From positions 30,083-94,082 of the forward strand of contig CANQPH010000004.1 in NCBI GenBank assembly GCA_947625675.1: a stretch of 64,000 bases of DNA, in the 5' to 3' direction. Both the position numbers and the translations under genes were made by a program. This document shows positions 8,379 through 17,386 of this stretch, piece after piece. The notes beneath the pieces were generated by a model that had not been told where the DNA came from, made no database searches, and worked only from the letters and a program-made list of their open reading frames with translations. Origin of the DNA: an uncultured Acetatifactor sp. Lineage in GTDB: Bacteria; Bacillota; Clostridia; Lachnospirales; Lachnospiraceae. Position 1 is the stretch's first letter. The number at the start of each line of letters is the position of its first letter.

Positions 8379-9113
8379 TCAATACCCGAAATACATCGTG
8401 GTGTCCTTATATATCTCATAGCCGTCCATGTCGGCAAAGAGCTCGTAGTCATACTCCAGAAGACTTCCTCTCATTTCCCGAGATTCCGGAAGAATGACGT
8501 AATGACAACCCTGGGCCTTTGCCAGAACTGCCAGTTTTTGCGCATCGATGACCTCCTCCTGAACCGCTACATGCAGGTCCGTGGTTCTGCTGAACACTTC
8601 GCGGCCATAAGGCATACAGACGGTCGGGGCATACTGGCGCACATAAACCAATAATTCATCCGGGAACAACGCCATCACTTCCCTGCCTTCTATCTCTATG
8701 GCATCGCAAATGTCCACCACGGCCTGGGGCATGTGGTAAGGATTCTCCGCCTGTACAAAGCCATCGTCATATATATAATTGCCGGAAAACATCACCAATG
8801 CCGCCAGAAGCAGAGCAAAAACCATTCGGATTTTCCCCTTCATTCTGCCATACAGGGTTACCGCCGCATAAGCCAATGTCATGGTGATCGGCAGCAGCCA
8901 CAGCAGCCTCCAATAAATGTCTTCCATTCTCAAGACCAATTTCGTGAACAAGGGATTGAAAAAGAGCAATAACAGTGCCAGCGGAACATAAATGAACAGG
9001 ATACGCATCTGTTTTCTTTTTTCCCTCAACATCAAGTATAATATGGAAATCAGGTACCACTCAACGATCAACCCGTTTCCCATGAAGCTCTGAAACCTTA
9101 CGATTCCCTGCAC
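8379..9113 (-). CDS. membrane protein with C-terminal extracytoplasmic domain
   Basis: The 244-residue protein has about four hydrophobic segments in its first 115 residues, then a soluble C-terminal half ending KDTTMYFGY. I do not recognise a named family. The start is a GTG with GGAGG about 10 bases upstream. It follows the DUF6077 gene by 60 bases, and the layout (membrane part, then a small alpha/beta domain) resembles the C-terminal half of some GT-C-like proteins. It may therefore be the second half of a once longer protein whose N-terminal half is the preceding gene. It is the last gene of the long leftward operon and converges on the SGNH gene. Confidence 0.6.
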   Translation of the reverse strand: MQGIVRFQSFMGNGLIVEWYLISILYLMLREKRKQMRILFIYVPLALLLLFFNPLFTKLVLRMEDIYWRLLWLLPITMTLAYAAVTLYGRMKGKIRMVFALLLAALVMFSGNYIYDDGFVQAENPYHMPQAVVDICDAIEIEGREVMALFPDELLVYVRQYAPTVCMPYGREVFSRTTDLHVAVQEEVIDAQKLAVLAKAQGCHYVILPESREMRGSLLEYDYELFADMDGYEIYKDTTMYFGY

Positions 9114-9173
9114 GGCAACGCTTCCTCCCTCCCTGCAGATTTTACTTATGGAACCCCGACTATTGATGGATCC

Positions 9174-10232
9174 TCAGCGAAGAAGAACATACATGACGGC
9201 ATAACAGGCGGCAGGCAGACAGCAAAACGCCAACGGCACCAAGATTCTCCACCTGCGATATCCGACTGCGGCACATATGCCAAAAACCACCGTCAAAAAC
9301 CCGCAAAGTTCCGCTCCCTGGGTGCTGCACATACACCCAGCCATCATTGCGGATACCAGCAGTGTCCATATGCTCCCCTCAACTTTCTGGCGCTCTTGCA
9401 CTCGATCCAGCAAAAGAAGGAAACAAAAGAAGAGAAACGGAAGAATAAGTCCCGCCAGGGCCGCTTTTCCCTGCCTGCTCCTCGCAAGCAGAAATTTTTC
9501 CGCTGTGTAGGCAGAATAACCTCCAAACAAAAACAGAAGCTGAGTCAATACCAAAAAGAACGGTAACTTTTCTCCGGTCCGTCCAAACAATTTGTTGCCA
9601 ATCAGATAATAGATCCCATAAACCATTAATATGGAAAAAAAAGGCACCACGATATGAGCCACGCTGACCACCTGCATTCCTGAGATTCTGCTCAGGAACG
9701 CAATCCAAATTGGAAAGGGCGCCAGGCTATGCCTTGCGTCCAGCCCGGTAGCACCGCCGGTATAGGGCAGTTTCATGTACATGTAACCGCTCTCCTCCGC
9801 CACGGAAGCGACCGCCACGTAGAAAGCGTCATCCCCGTCACTGTAAGTCAATCTCAACGCCTGCACGAGCTGAAATACAAGAAGCAGGCAAAAAACGCTC
9901 CATAAACAGAGACGCCACTTCTCCCCCTCTTCTTTTGCGGGCACCACGACGCCCTTTGGCGCAGGCTTCTTCCAATACTTTCTTCCCAAAAGAAGGGCCA
10001 GGACCGCCAACAGCCCGCACATGCCTCCATAAACTCTCACCAGCTGGGCAAAATCCTTCTGCAGAAGGATAAAGGGAACGCAGATCAGCTGAAACAGGGC
10101 CCAAAGGAGAATCTGCCCGGAAATCCATATAAAAGGCAAGTTTTTCTTCCATTTCAACAAGCCGTTTCCCACAAGACTTCCTACAAAGAGAGGAAGAACC
10201 CCCAGCCAAAGCGTCAAAATTATTATCGACAT
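9174..10232 (-). CDS. DUF6077-type polytopic membrane protein, GT-C-like
   Basis: The 352-residue protein has about nine to ten hydrophobic segments. The soluble loop after the fourth begins LTYSDGDDAFYVAVA, an acidic GDDAFY motif like those in the first outer loop of GT-C glycosyltransferases. The sequence resembles DUF6077 proteins found in Clostridia next to glycan genes. A role in transferring a lipid-linked sugar outside the membrane is an inference. It lies 25 bases after rffA and before the membrane protein at 8379. Confidence 0.65.
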   Translation of the reverse strand: MSIIILTLWLGVLPLFVGSLVGNGLLKWKKNLPFIWISGQILLWALFQLICVPFILLQKDFAQLVRVYGGMCGLLAVLALLLGRKYWKKPAPKGVVVPAKEEGEKWRLCLWSVFCLLLVFQLVQALRLTYSDGDDAFYVAVASVAEESGYMYMKLPYTGGATGLDARHSLAPFPIWIAFLSRISGMQVVSVAHIVVPFFSILMVYGIYYLIGNKLFGRTGEKLPFFLVLTQLLFLFGGYSAYTAEKFLLARSRQGKAALAGLILPFLFFCFLLLLDRVQERQKVEGSIWTLLVSAMMAGCMCSTQGAELCGFLTVVFGICAAVGYRRWRILVPLAFCCLPAACYAVMYVLLR

Positions 10233-10257
10233 TTTCTACCTCGCCATCAAAAATCAC

Positions 10258-11409
10258 TCAAACGTTCTTCCAAGACTGCGAAGGAGAAAAGAAAGCCTTC
10301 ACCTTTTCACAGATGTAATCCACCTGGTCCAGCGTCAAGCGATAGTACATGGGCAGGCGCACCAGGCGCTCGCTTTCCCGGGTGGTATATCTGTCCTCCC
10401 CGTGGAAGCGGCCGAAACGCAGGCCCGCCGGAGCGGTATGAAGCGGGATGTAATGGAACACCGCCCAGATCCCGGAAGCCTTCAAGTAATCGATAAAGTC
10501 CGTCCGCTCTTCAATGTCCCGGGTCTTGATATAAAACATATGGGCGTTGTGGACACAGTCCTCCGGCACCGTGGGGAGTTCGATCTTGCCCGCATCGGCC
10601 AGGGGCTTCAGGTTCTCATAGTAGCGGTTCCAGCTGCGCAGCCGGGCCTCGTTGATCTCGTCCGCCTCCTCCAGCTGGGCATAGAGATATGCCGCATTCA
10701 TGTCGCTGGGCAAATAGGAAGAGCCGTAATTCACCCAGGTATATTTGTCGATCTGCCCCCGGTTGAACTTGCTGCGGTTGGTCCCTTTCTCCCGGATGAT
10801 CTCCGCTTCCTCCACGTACTTCGGATCCCGGATCAGCAGAGCGCCCCCTTCTCCCATGCTGTAGTTCTTGGTCTCATGGAAACTGTAGCAGCCGAAGTCT
10901 CCGATGGTTCCCAGAGCTCTTCCTTTATAAAAAGACATGACGGCCTGGGCCGCATCCTCTATGACCATCAGATTGTGCCGTCTTGCGATGTCCATGATCG
11001 TATCCATCTCACAGGCCACCCCGGCATAATGCACCGGTGCGATGGCCTTGGTGCGCTCCGTGATGGCGTCCTCTATGAGCTTCTCATCCATGTTCATGGT
11101 GTCCGGCCGGATGTCCACGAAGACCGGCACTCCTCCCCGGAGCACGAAGGCGTTGGCCGTGGACACGAAAGTATAGGCGGGCATGATCACCTCGTCCCCC
11201 TCTTCGATCCCCGCCAGGAAAGCCGCCAGCTCCGTGGCATGGGTGCAGGAGGTGGTCATCAGGCACTTGGAAGTCCCCATCCTCTTTTCCATCCATTCAT
11301 TGCATTTTTTGGTAAACGGCCCGTCCCCGCAGATTTTCTGGTTCTCCACGCATTGGCGGATATACTCCATTTCCCGCCCCGTATAAGGAGGTACATTAAA
11401 ATTAATCAT
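10258..11409 (-). CDS. rffA: dTDP-4-amino-4,6-dideoxygalactose transaminase (WecE/RffA type)
   Basis: The 383-residue PLP enzyme of the DegT/DnrJ/EryC1/StrS family aligns by eye with E. coli WecE along its whole length. Shared segments include ICGDGPFTKKC, EVIMPAYTFVSTANAFVL, PVHYAGVACEMD, EDAAQAVMS and HETKNY, where Lys181 binds PLP. WecE makes dTDP-Fuc4N from dTDP-4-keto-6-deoxyglucose, the product of RmlB encoded at 2.8 kb. I start at the ATG at 11409, since MINFNVPPYTG matches MIPFNAPPVVG of WecE; an upstream ATG at 11418 has its ribosome site too close. The gene sits between two polytopic membrane proteins in the leftward operon. Confidence 0.93.
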   Translation of the reverse strand: MINFNVPPYTGREMEYIRQCVENQKICGDGPFTKKCNEWMEKRMGTSKCLMTTSCTHATELAAFLAGIEEGDEVIMPAYTFVSTANAFVLRGGVPVFVDIRPDTMNMDEKLIEDAITERTKAIAPVHYAGVACEMDTIMDIARRHNLMVIEDAAQAVMSFYKGRALGTIGDFGCYSFHETKNYSMGEGGALLIRDPKYVEEAEIIREKGTNRSKFNRGQIDKYTWVNYGSSYLPSDMNAAYLYAQLEEADEINEARLRSWNRYYENLKPLADAGKIELPTVPEDCVHNAHMFYIKTRDIEERTDFIDYLKASGIWAVFHYIPLHTAPAGLRFGRFHGEDRYTTRESERLVRLPMYYRLTLDQVDYICEKVKAFFSPSQSWKNV

Positions 11410-11451
11410 GTTCCTCATCCTCTCTTTCAGCCAAATTTTTAAAGCGATCTA

Positions 11452-13377
11452 TCAGATTTCGCCGAGCAGTAAAATAAATTTTTCATTTTCAAAAACAACC
11501 CGGTAGGAATATCCTTTCATCCATGCGAACAAGGCTTCCGTCTTGGCATCTCTATCCTCCTGCGAAGCGCCCTCACCCAGGACGATCTGCCCCAGTTCCT
11601 CCTCCAGCTGTTCCCGCAGGCCCGCTTCCAACAGGACCGCTGGGACCTCTCTCTCCCCTGCGCCAATCTCCTCCGTCAGCTTCGCCAAATCCGCCTCCAG
11701 CACGCTTAAATTGTAGGAAGCCATTTCCGGCCAGGAAGTGATAGCAAAGGGCATGTTCAAATAATAGGGCAGGGACGGAATCCAGCCCGAAACGCTGCCG
11801 CCGTACACGATGATATCATGGCCCTCAAGCCCCCGCTCTTCCACGTAGCCGTACAAAGAGCTCAAAACCCGGGCACGGTCCGGGGAGGTGTACATCCCCT
11901 TCAGGGTGTCATTGCCTTCGATGGCGGTGTGCAGGTTTTCCCCTCCTCCGCTCTCGGAGAACACGTATACGAGCCCAAAACCCATGCTCTGCACAAAAAG
12001 CACGAGCAGGGCGCTCAGGATCATAGCCTTCGCCGGGAAGGTGAAAATGCGGAACTTGGAAAGCTTTCCCAGCGCCGGAAGCCTCTGGAACAAGTTTTGC
12101 GGCAGCTTCCACTCCTGGGGCAGGGCCCGGAGCAGGCGATACAGCACCCACAAAGTATAGGGAGCCACGAAGAACAAATTGTTGATGCTGGAATACAGAT
12201 GGTTGTTGCTGCCCAGGGGGGTGATCAGGATGATCAAAATCCCCATCCCCAACATCAGCTTATCCTGGGGCTCCGCTTTCTTTCGGAAGATCGTCACGAG
12301 GCCCAGGACAATGGTGACGGTGAGGAACAGGGCCCCCCACTGGAAAACGCTTTCCTTGGTAGTATACCGCAGATTGAACATATTGCGGCGCATCATGAGA
12401 AAATAAAATCCCAGGAACACGCAGACCGTATAGCCCAGTTTTTTCAGCTTCACCAGCCGTTCCGGCAGAACCGCAAACCCCAGCACGCCGAGAGCCGTGA
12501 ACAACAGAAGATATCCCGCATAGGTCAGGTTATGGCGATAATTCTCAATCTGGCTCAAGACCATGGAGACCGGAGTGTAGCCGGAGGCCTCCGCTGGCAT
12601 GGCGAGCAGTCTCTGAATGGCGGACACATACTCTCCCAAGCCGTAGCGCAGGGACAAATACCCCAGACACAGCAGAGCTCCCGCCGCATATCCCAGGACG
12701 CACCAACTCGTCTCCTGCAAGATGCACAGGAACTTCTTTTTCCGGATGACTCCGTAGGCCCAGACGCCGACGATCAGCCCCATTTCCGCCAGATTGGGGA
12801 ACCGCACGAAGACATTGACCCCCAGGGCGATTCCGGCCACCACGAAATAACAGTTCTTTTCCTCCGTCAGGGCACAGTACAGGGCCATCACCCCCGCACC
12901 GAAAAGCACATAGGTCAGGTAGTTATACAAAAGGGCCGTGGGGCACCAGCAGAGATTCAGGGCCAGCAACTCCCCCAGGAAAGCGATCCAGGCGGGAAGC
13001 TTTCCCTTTTTGGTGAAAAAATAATATCCTGACAGCGCCAGGAGGATCACCAACAGCGCCGTGTATACATTGAGACCCAGCATTCGGTTTCCAAAGGGCA
13101 GCTTTGTGAACAAGTGCCCCAGAGCGTTCCCAAGATAGGTGCTGAACACCCACATGGGATCCATCCGGTCCATGAACAGGAAGTTGCCGTAATTATACCC
13201 CGTATCCCACCATTCCACGCCGTAACGGATGTGGCGAAGGGGGTACAGGAGCAGTATCGCCGGGAACAATACCTTTTCACAGAGCCGGTAAAAGGCGGCC
13301 CAGGCTTGCGGAACCGGGCCTTCAAAAGCCCTGAAACGAAATGCCTGTGATTTTTCCTTCCCCATCCTTTCCCTCAT
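11452..13377 (-). CDS. large polytopic membrane protein, GT-C-like
   Basis: The protein of about 640 residues has around 12 hydrophobic segments followed by a soluble C-terminal region of about 180 residues. An acidic WDTGYNYGNF motif comes right after the first membrane segment, as in GT-C glycosyltransferases that use polyprenyl-phosphate sugars. No named family is clear. The ATG at 13377 overlaps the TGA of the upstream gene (ATGA); a second ATG at 13365 has a better-spaced GAGGG site and may be the true start. It lies between the acyltransferase and rffA. Confidence 0.7.
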   Translation of the reverse strand: MRERMGKEKSQAFRFRAFEGPVPQAWAAFYRLCEKVLFPAILLLYPLRHIRYGVEWWDTGYNYGNFLFMDRMDPMWVFSTYLGNALGHLFTKLPFGNRMLGLNVYTALLVILLALSGYYFFTKKGKLPAWIAFLGELLALNLCWCPTALLYNYLTYVLFGAGVMALYCALTEEKNCYFVVAGIALGVNVFVRFPNLAEMGLIVGVWAYGVIRKKKFLCILQETSWCVLGYAAGALLCLGYLSLRYGLGEYVSAIQRLLAMPAEASGYTPVSMVLSQIENYRHNLTYAGYLLLFTALGVLGFAVLPERLVKLKKLGYTVCVFLGFYFLMMRRNMFNLRYTTKESVFQWGALFLTVTIVLGLVTIFRKKAEPQDKLMLGMGILIILITPLGSNNHLYSSINNLFFVAPYTLWVLYRLLRALPQEWKLPQNLFQRLPALGKLSKFRIFTFPAKAMILSALLVLFVQSMGFGLVYVFSESGGGENLHTAIEGNDTLKGMYTSPDRARVLSSLYGYVEERGLEGHDIIVYGGSVSGWIPSLPYYLNMPFAITSWPEMASYNLSVLEADLAKLTEEIGAGEREVPAVLLEAGLREQLEEELGQIVLGEGASQEDRDAKTEALFAWMKGYSYRVVFENEKFILLLGEI

Positions 13378-14603
13378 CTCCCTTCGGCGGCCAGCCGATC
13401 TATTTTTTTCAAAAATTCATCCAGCCTGCCGCCGGACAGCGGCTTCCGCAGAAGCCGGAACAGCAGCCCCCGCAGCATGTCCGCTAGGATTCCCACGGCC
13501 AGGACCAGCGTCACGGAAAGGAGGCAGCGCACCACGAACCACAGGGGATTGCCTAGGGAACTGGCCCCCAGCCAGGCGGGCCACAAATAACGCACCTCCA
13601 CTTGTTCCTGGAGTAGGTACACGCCCAGGGTATAGGGGGCGATGCGCACCACAGCCCTGGAAAACCAGCCTTCCGGAAGCTTCCAATAGTAGAATCCCAC
13701 AAACAAGCACACCGCCGCCACAAGATTCAAAATATGATTGTAACCGCAGACTGCGGACAAAAAATCCTCCAGTTTCCCCGTCCACAGATACAGGGCCCGG
13801 ACGAGCAGGGTGACGCCCAGCATGGCGGCCCATGCCAACAGATAACCGGCGAAGCCTCTGCGGGACAAATCAGACTGCCCCTCTAACGGCTTTCTTCTCC
13901 GCCCTGATACCGCTCCTGCCCAGCGCTCCAGCTCCTCCAGCCCGTAATACCGCAGATAGGCGGCGGCCAGGTAAACGCACATGAACCAAATCCCGTCATA
14001 TCCCAACTGATCCATCTCCAGACGCACCGGCAGAAGGGATTTGTTCACGGACAAAAACAGCAGAAGCAGCAGGATCACGACCCGCAGGGCGTTTTTGCCC
14101 AAATGCTTCACCCCCGCCCTCAGGATCGGGGAAAAGAGGTACATCATCACATAAGCGGAGATAAACCAGTAGTGGTTCATCTGGACGGGCAGCAGATACT
14201 GCAGCAGTCGATAAATCGTCAGTTCGCCGGGCTGCAGAACCCCAAGGGCCAACAGGACCACCGGTACCAAGAGACTGTAAAAAAACGTCTGACAGATCAG
14301 TTCCAGCAGCCTCTTTATTTTGAATCCGGATTCCACCAGGAAAAAGCCGCTGATCAGCATATAGGTGTTCACCGCCGCAATGGACAAAAGTTCCAGCCCC
14401 CAGGCCAGATACCCGTTCAGGGAAAAGGAAGAATCTGTCAGTTCCGGCAGGATCCCTCCCTTGTCCAGGTAATGCAGCATGGTTACCATCAGCATGGCCA
14501 GAATCCGCAAAGCCTCGATATTGGACATACGCTTTTTCCCAGCCATGACGGCGCTTTTTCCGCCATATTCATGGCTGGTTTGCAATTCTCTCCCTTCCGC
14601 CAT
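13374..14603 (-). CDS. acyltransferase family 3 membrane protein (OafA-like)
   Basis: The 409-residue protein has about ten hydrophobic segments. The N-terminal RMSNIEALRILAMLMVTMLHY is the characteristic opening of acyltransferase-3 proteins, with the conserved Arg and His of the first helix. Such proteins O-acetylate surface polysaccharides using acetyl groups carried across the membrane. The start at 14603 has GGTGAGG upstream and lies 6 bases after the gtrB-like gene; a start at MAGKKRMSN is also possible. In this operon it may decorate the glycan built with the neighbouring glycosyltransferases; the exact target is unknown. Confidence 0.85.
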   Translation of the reverse strand: MAEGRELQTSHEYGGKSAVMAGKKRMSNIEALRILAMLMVTMLHYLDKGGILPELTDSSFSLNGYLAWGLELLSIAAVNTYMLISGFFLVESGFKIKRLLELICQTFFYSLLVPVVLLALGVLQPGELTIYRLLQYLLPVQMNHYWFISAYVMMYLFSPILRAGVKHLGKNALRVVILLLLLFLSVNKSLLPVRLEMDQLGYDGIWFMCVYLAAAYLRYYGLEELERWAGAVSGRRRKPLEGQSDLSRRGFAGYLLAWAAMLGVTLLVRALYLWTGKLEDFLSAVCGYNHILNLVAAVCLFVGFYYWKLPEGWFSRAVVRIAPYTLGVYLLQEQVEVRYLWPAWLGASSLGNPLWFVVRCLLSVTLVLAVGILADMLRGLLFRLLRKPLSGGRLDEFLKKIDRLAAEGR

Positions 14604-14609
14604 GATGCC

Positions 14610-15566
14610 TCACCTTCTTCCCCAGCTTCCCGTGGCATTGCCGTCCACGTTGTCCGTCACCCGGCTGATGATGAACTTGGGACGCCCCTTCACCTCTTCA
14701 TAAATTCGAGCGATATAGTGTCCGATGATTCCAAGACTCACCATGATAAAACCGCCGATAATCAGAACCAGCAGGATCACCGTGGTAAAGCCCTCCACCG
14801 CCGTTCCGGAGAGATATTTCACCAGGGTCTGCGCCCCCAGTGCCAGGCTGAACAGGATCGAAACAATTCCCATGCCCGTCACCAGCTGCAGGGGCAGGGT
14901 GCTGAAAGAGGTCACGTTGGAGACCGCATACTTCATCAGGCTCCACATGGACCATTTGCTGACGCCGTAAAGGCGCTCTTGTACCTCGTATTCCACGGAA
15001 GCGGTGCGGAATCCGGCCCAAAACGTCAGGGCTCGGAAAAACGTATTTTTTTCCGGAAGGGCCGTCAGAACATCCACCACCTTCCGGTCCAGAAGCTTGT
15101 AATCCGAAGAAGCGTTCATATCCATTTTGATCAGTTTGCTCATGACGCTGTAAAACAGGCCCGCCGACAGCTTGTGAGCCAAGCTCTCCCGCCCTCGGCT
15201 GGTTTTGATGCCTTCCACCACTTCGTAGCCTTCCTGCCAAAGCTTCCACATCTGCGGAATCACCTGGGGAGGGTGCTGCAGATCGCAGTCCATGACCACC
15301 ACCGCATCCCCGCAGGCCAACTGCAGTCCCGCAAAGATACTGGCTTCCTTGCCGAAATTCCGGGAGAACTCCGCTCCCTTCACTCTTGGGTCTTTCTCCG
15401 CCGCTTTCAGGATTTCCTGATAGGTAGCATCCCGGGAGCCATCGCTGACAAAGATCAGTTCATAGTCAATCCCGGCTTCCTTCAGCACCTGGGCCAACAC
15501 TCCGGCCGTGTTGGCGATATTTTGTTCTTCATTATAGGACGGCAGCACTACCGACAACAAAGACAT
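14610..15566 (-). CDS. GtrB-like polyprenyl-phosphate glycosyltransferase (GT2)
   Basis: The 318-residue protein has an N-terminal GT2 domain (SVVLPSYNEEQN, MDCDLQHPP with the DxD-like acids, SSDYKLLDR) and two C-terminal membrane helices (about 224-246 and 259-282). This is the plan of GtrB/DPM1 enzymes that transfer a sugar from a nucleotide to undecaprenyl phosphate. The ATG at 15566 with AGGAGC upstream fits the family; the frame extends to 15587. It lies directly after the GtrII-like gene, the usual partner in serotype-converting gtr modules. Confidence 0.88.
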   Translation of the reverse strand: MSLLSVVLPSYNEEQNIANTAGVLAQVLKEAGIDYELIFVSDGSRDATYQEILKAAEKDPRVKGAEFSRNFGKEASIFAGLQLACGDAVVVMDCDLQHPPQVIPQMWKLWQEGYEVVEGIKTSRGRESLAHKLSAGLFYSVMSKLIKMDMNASSDYKLLDRKVVDVLTALPEKNTFFRALTFWAGFRTASVEYEVQERLYGVSKWSMWSLMKYAVSNVTSFSTLPLQLVTGMGIVSILFSLALGAQTLVKYLSGTAVEGFTTVILLVLIIGGFIMVSLGIIGHYIARIYEEVKGRPKFIISRVTDNVDGNATGSWGRR

Positions 15567-15611
15567 AGGCTTGCTCCTTTCCCGCAATAGCAGACATCTC
15601 TCTTCCCTGCG

Positions 15612-17351
15612 TCATCTGTTCACGTTTTCCGTCTTCACATATAGGATTCCATCCACGATTTGAATGGAGTCCGGCGCCGGGAAACTCCCCATCTCCAAGT
15701 AAAAATCTTCATAATAGGCCTCTTCCATAGCTTCCTGAGGCAGAATGTTCAGGGTGGCGCCCAGGTAATGACGGAGGAATGCCTCATAATTCGTTCCCCG
15801 ATACAGCAGGAAATCTCCCGACAGACCGATCATGTTGGAAGTCACCTTCCCCGTAACATCCGTTGGCGGGAACTGCTCCTCTCCCACCACGCCGATCATG
15901 GCGATAGGGATTCCCTGATAATAGCCTGGCGTCTGTTCGATCCGGTCCAATAACCGGATGCAATAGGCGTAGGTCTTCTCATAACGCTTCTGCAGATTGG
16001 AGTAAGCGATGTTGTCCGTCACAGCGTAGTGGAACACCAGCACACCCGCCGCCAGCAGAATGCCCCAGGAGGACAGAACTTCCCAAGACCACAGGCCCCG
16101 GCCGGCCGAACCGTTCGCTCCAGACCCATCGCCAGCGTTGGCGCTCAAATCCGCCGCTCCTGGTCTCTCGCCAGTGTTGGCACTCAAATCCACCGCTCCG
16201 GGTCTCCCGACAACACCTTCACTCGAGTCTGCCGCCCCAGGCCTGCCGTCGGTGCCATCTTCCAGCCCGTACCGGCTGACAAAGGCCACCATCAGGATCA
16301 GGAGCAATGCCCACTGGTACCGCATCAACAAATGGTAGGTGACCTCCGGGGACACCACCAGGATCAAATTGGAGGCCAGCGGGATCCCCGCCGCCAACAA
16401 CACCAAAATCAGATAAAACCAAGGGTTCTTCCACCATTTTTTCCGAATCACCAGCCGTAGGACGCACGCACAGGTCAGCGCCGTCAGAAGAAGCAATGCG
16501 GCGGCGGAAAAAAAGTCATTCCACAATATAGTTCCCTTCAAGGTGAAGGCGAAAAAATCCCGGTACAGATTGCCAAAAAGGGAGGGCAGACCTCCCAAGG
16601 CGTTCCCCGCCCCTCCCAGGCCGCCGGAACCGCCGATGCCGCCGCTGATGCCCTGATAGGTATCCAGCGCTTTCCCCTGAACCCCTAGCAGAATCTGCAG
16701 CATTCCATAATACAACACCGCTCCCAGGACGCCCATGTACAAATAACGCAGACCTCTGCGGAATTTTTCCCGCAGGGAAAGTTCCGACAGAGCCAGCATC
16801 AAAATTCCGTAAATGCAAAGCAGCACCGCAAAAGGCAGATAAGCCTGATAGGTGCCCATACTCAAGGCCAGGCAAACCGCCCCCGCCAGGAACCCCTTCC
16901 GGAACCGGGAGGTCAGAAGCGCCGACAGCACCGCCAAAAGCAGGGCCAGCATATAGCCGTCCATGGTAAACACATAGGCAAAGGTGGATGCCAGGGCAGG
17001 GAAAGATACCAGCAGCCCGCTGACCAGCAGGATGCTCCAGGTCCGCCGAAGCTCCAGAAACTCCGTCAGGGCGACGCTGCACAAAGCCAGGTTCAGTACT
17101 GCGATCAGCCCGATCACCCAGGGCAGGGTGAAATAAGAGGAAAATCCGCAGGCCACCGTCAGGAACCATCTCCCGGAGGTGATCATGTTCTGGTCAAAAT
17201 ACATGCTGTCCAGTCCGTCATGGTTGGGAACGTCCATGAGCATGGCGGGCAGATGGATCAGCAAACCCAGGATGGCCGCCGACCAGAAGGCCGTCTTCCA
17301 CTCCGGTTTGCAATGCTTCTTGATCCAGTTCCAGGTTCGTGTGGGATCCAT
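15612..17351 (-). CDS. GtrII-like glucosyltransferase (Glucos_trans_II family)
   Basis: The 579-residue polytopic protein has about ten membrane segments. The first outer loop contains VPNHDGLDSMYFDQNMITSGRWF, characteristic of the Glucos_trans_II family that moves glucose from undecaprenyl phosphate onto a surface glycan. A Gly-rich loop (GGIGGSGGLGGAGNALGG) sits near residues 230-248. A hydrophilic insertion at about 365-415 contains three imperfect GRPGAADLS-type repeats, which is unusual for the family. It lies between pseG and the gtrB-like gene. The family call is good; the donor sugar is inferred. Confidence 0.82.
   Translation of the reverse strand: MDPTRTWNWIKKHCKPEWKTAFWSAAILGLLIHLPAMLMDVPNHDGLDSMYFDQNMITSGRWFLTVACGFSSYFTLPWVIGLIAVLNLALCSVALTEFLELRRTWSILLVSGLLVSFPALASTFAYVFTMDGYMLALLLAVLSALLTSRFRKGFLAGAVCLALSMGTYQAYLPFAVLLCIYGILMLALSELSLREKFRRGLRYLYMGVLGAVLYYGMLQILLGVQGKALDTYQGISGGIGGSGGLGGAGNALGGLPSLFGNLYRDFFAFTLKGTILWNDFFSAAALLLLTALTCACVLRLVIRKKWWKNPWFYLILVLLAAGIPLASNLILVVSPEVTYHLLMRYQWALLLILMVAFVSRYGLEDGTDGRPGAADSSEGVVGRPGAVDLSANTGERPGAADLSANAGDGSGANGSAGRGLWSWEVLSSWGILLAAGVLVFHYAVTDNIAYSNLQKRYEKTYAYCIRLLDRIEQTPGYYQGIPIAMIGVVGEEQFPPTDVTGKVTSNMIGLSGDFLLYRGTNYEAFLRHYLGATLNILPQEAMEEAYYEDFYLEMGSFPAPDSIQIVDGILYVKTENVNR
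16105..16245 (-). repeat. in-frame imperfect repeats inside the GtrII-like gene
   Basis: About three imperfect units encode variants of GRPGAADLSANAG in a hydrophilic stretch between membrane segments. The copies share long identical DNA runs, so they look like a recent expansion. The frame stays open. Confidence 0.7.
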
Positions 17352-17386
17352 CGGTTTTTCCTCCTTTCTTTCACCGGACTTGCGCC

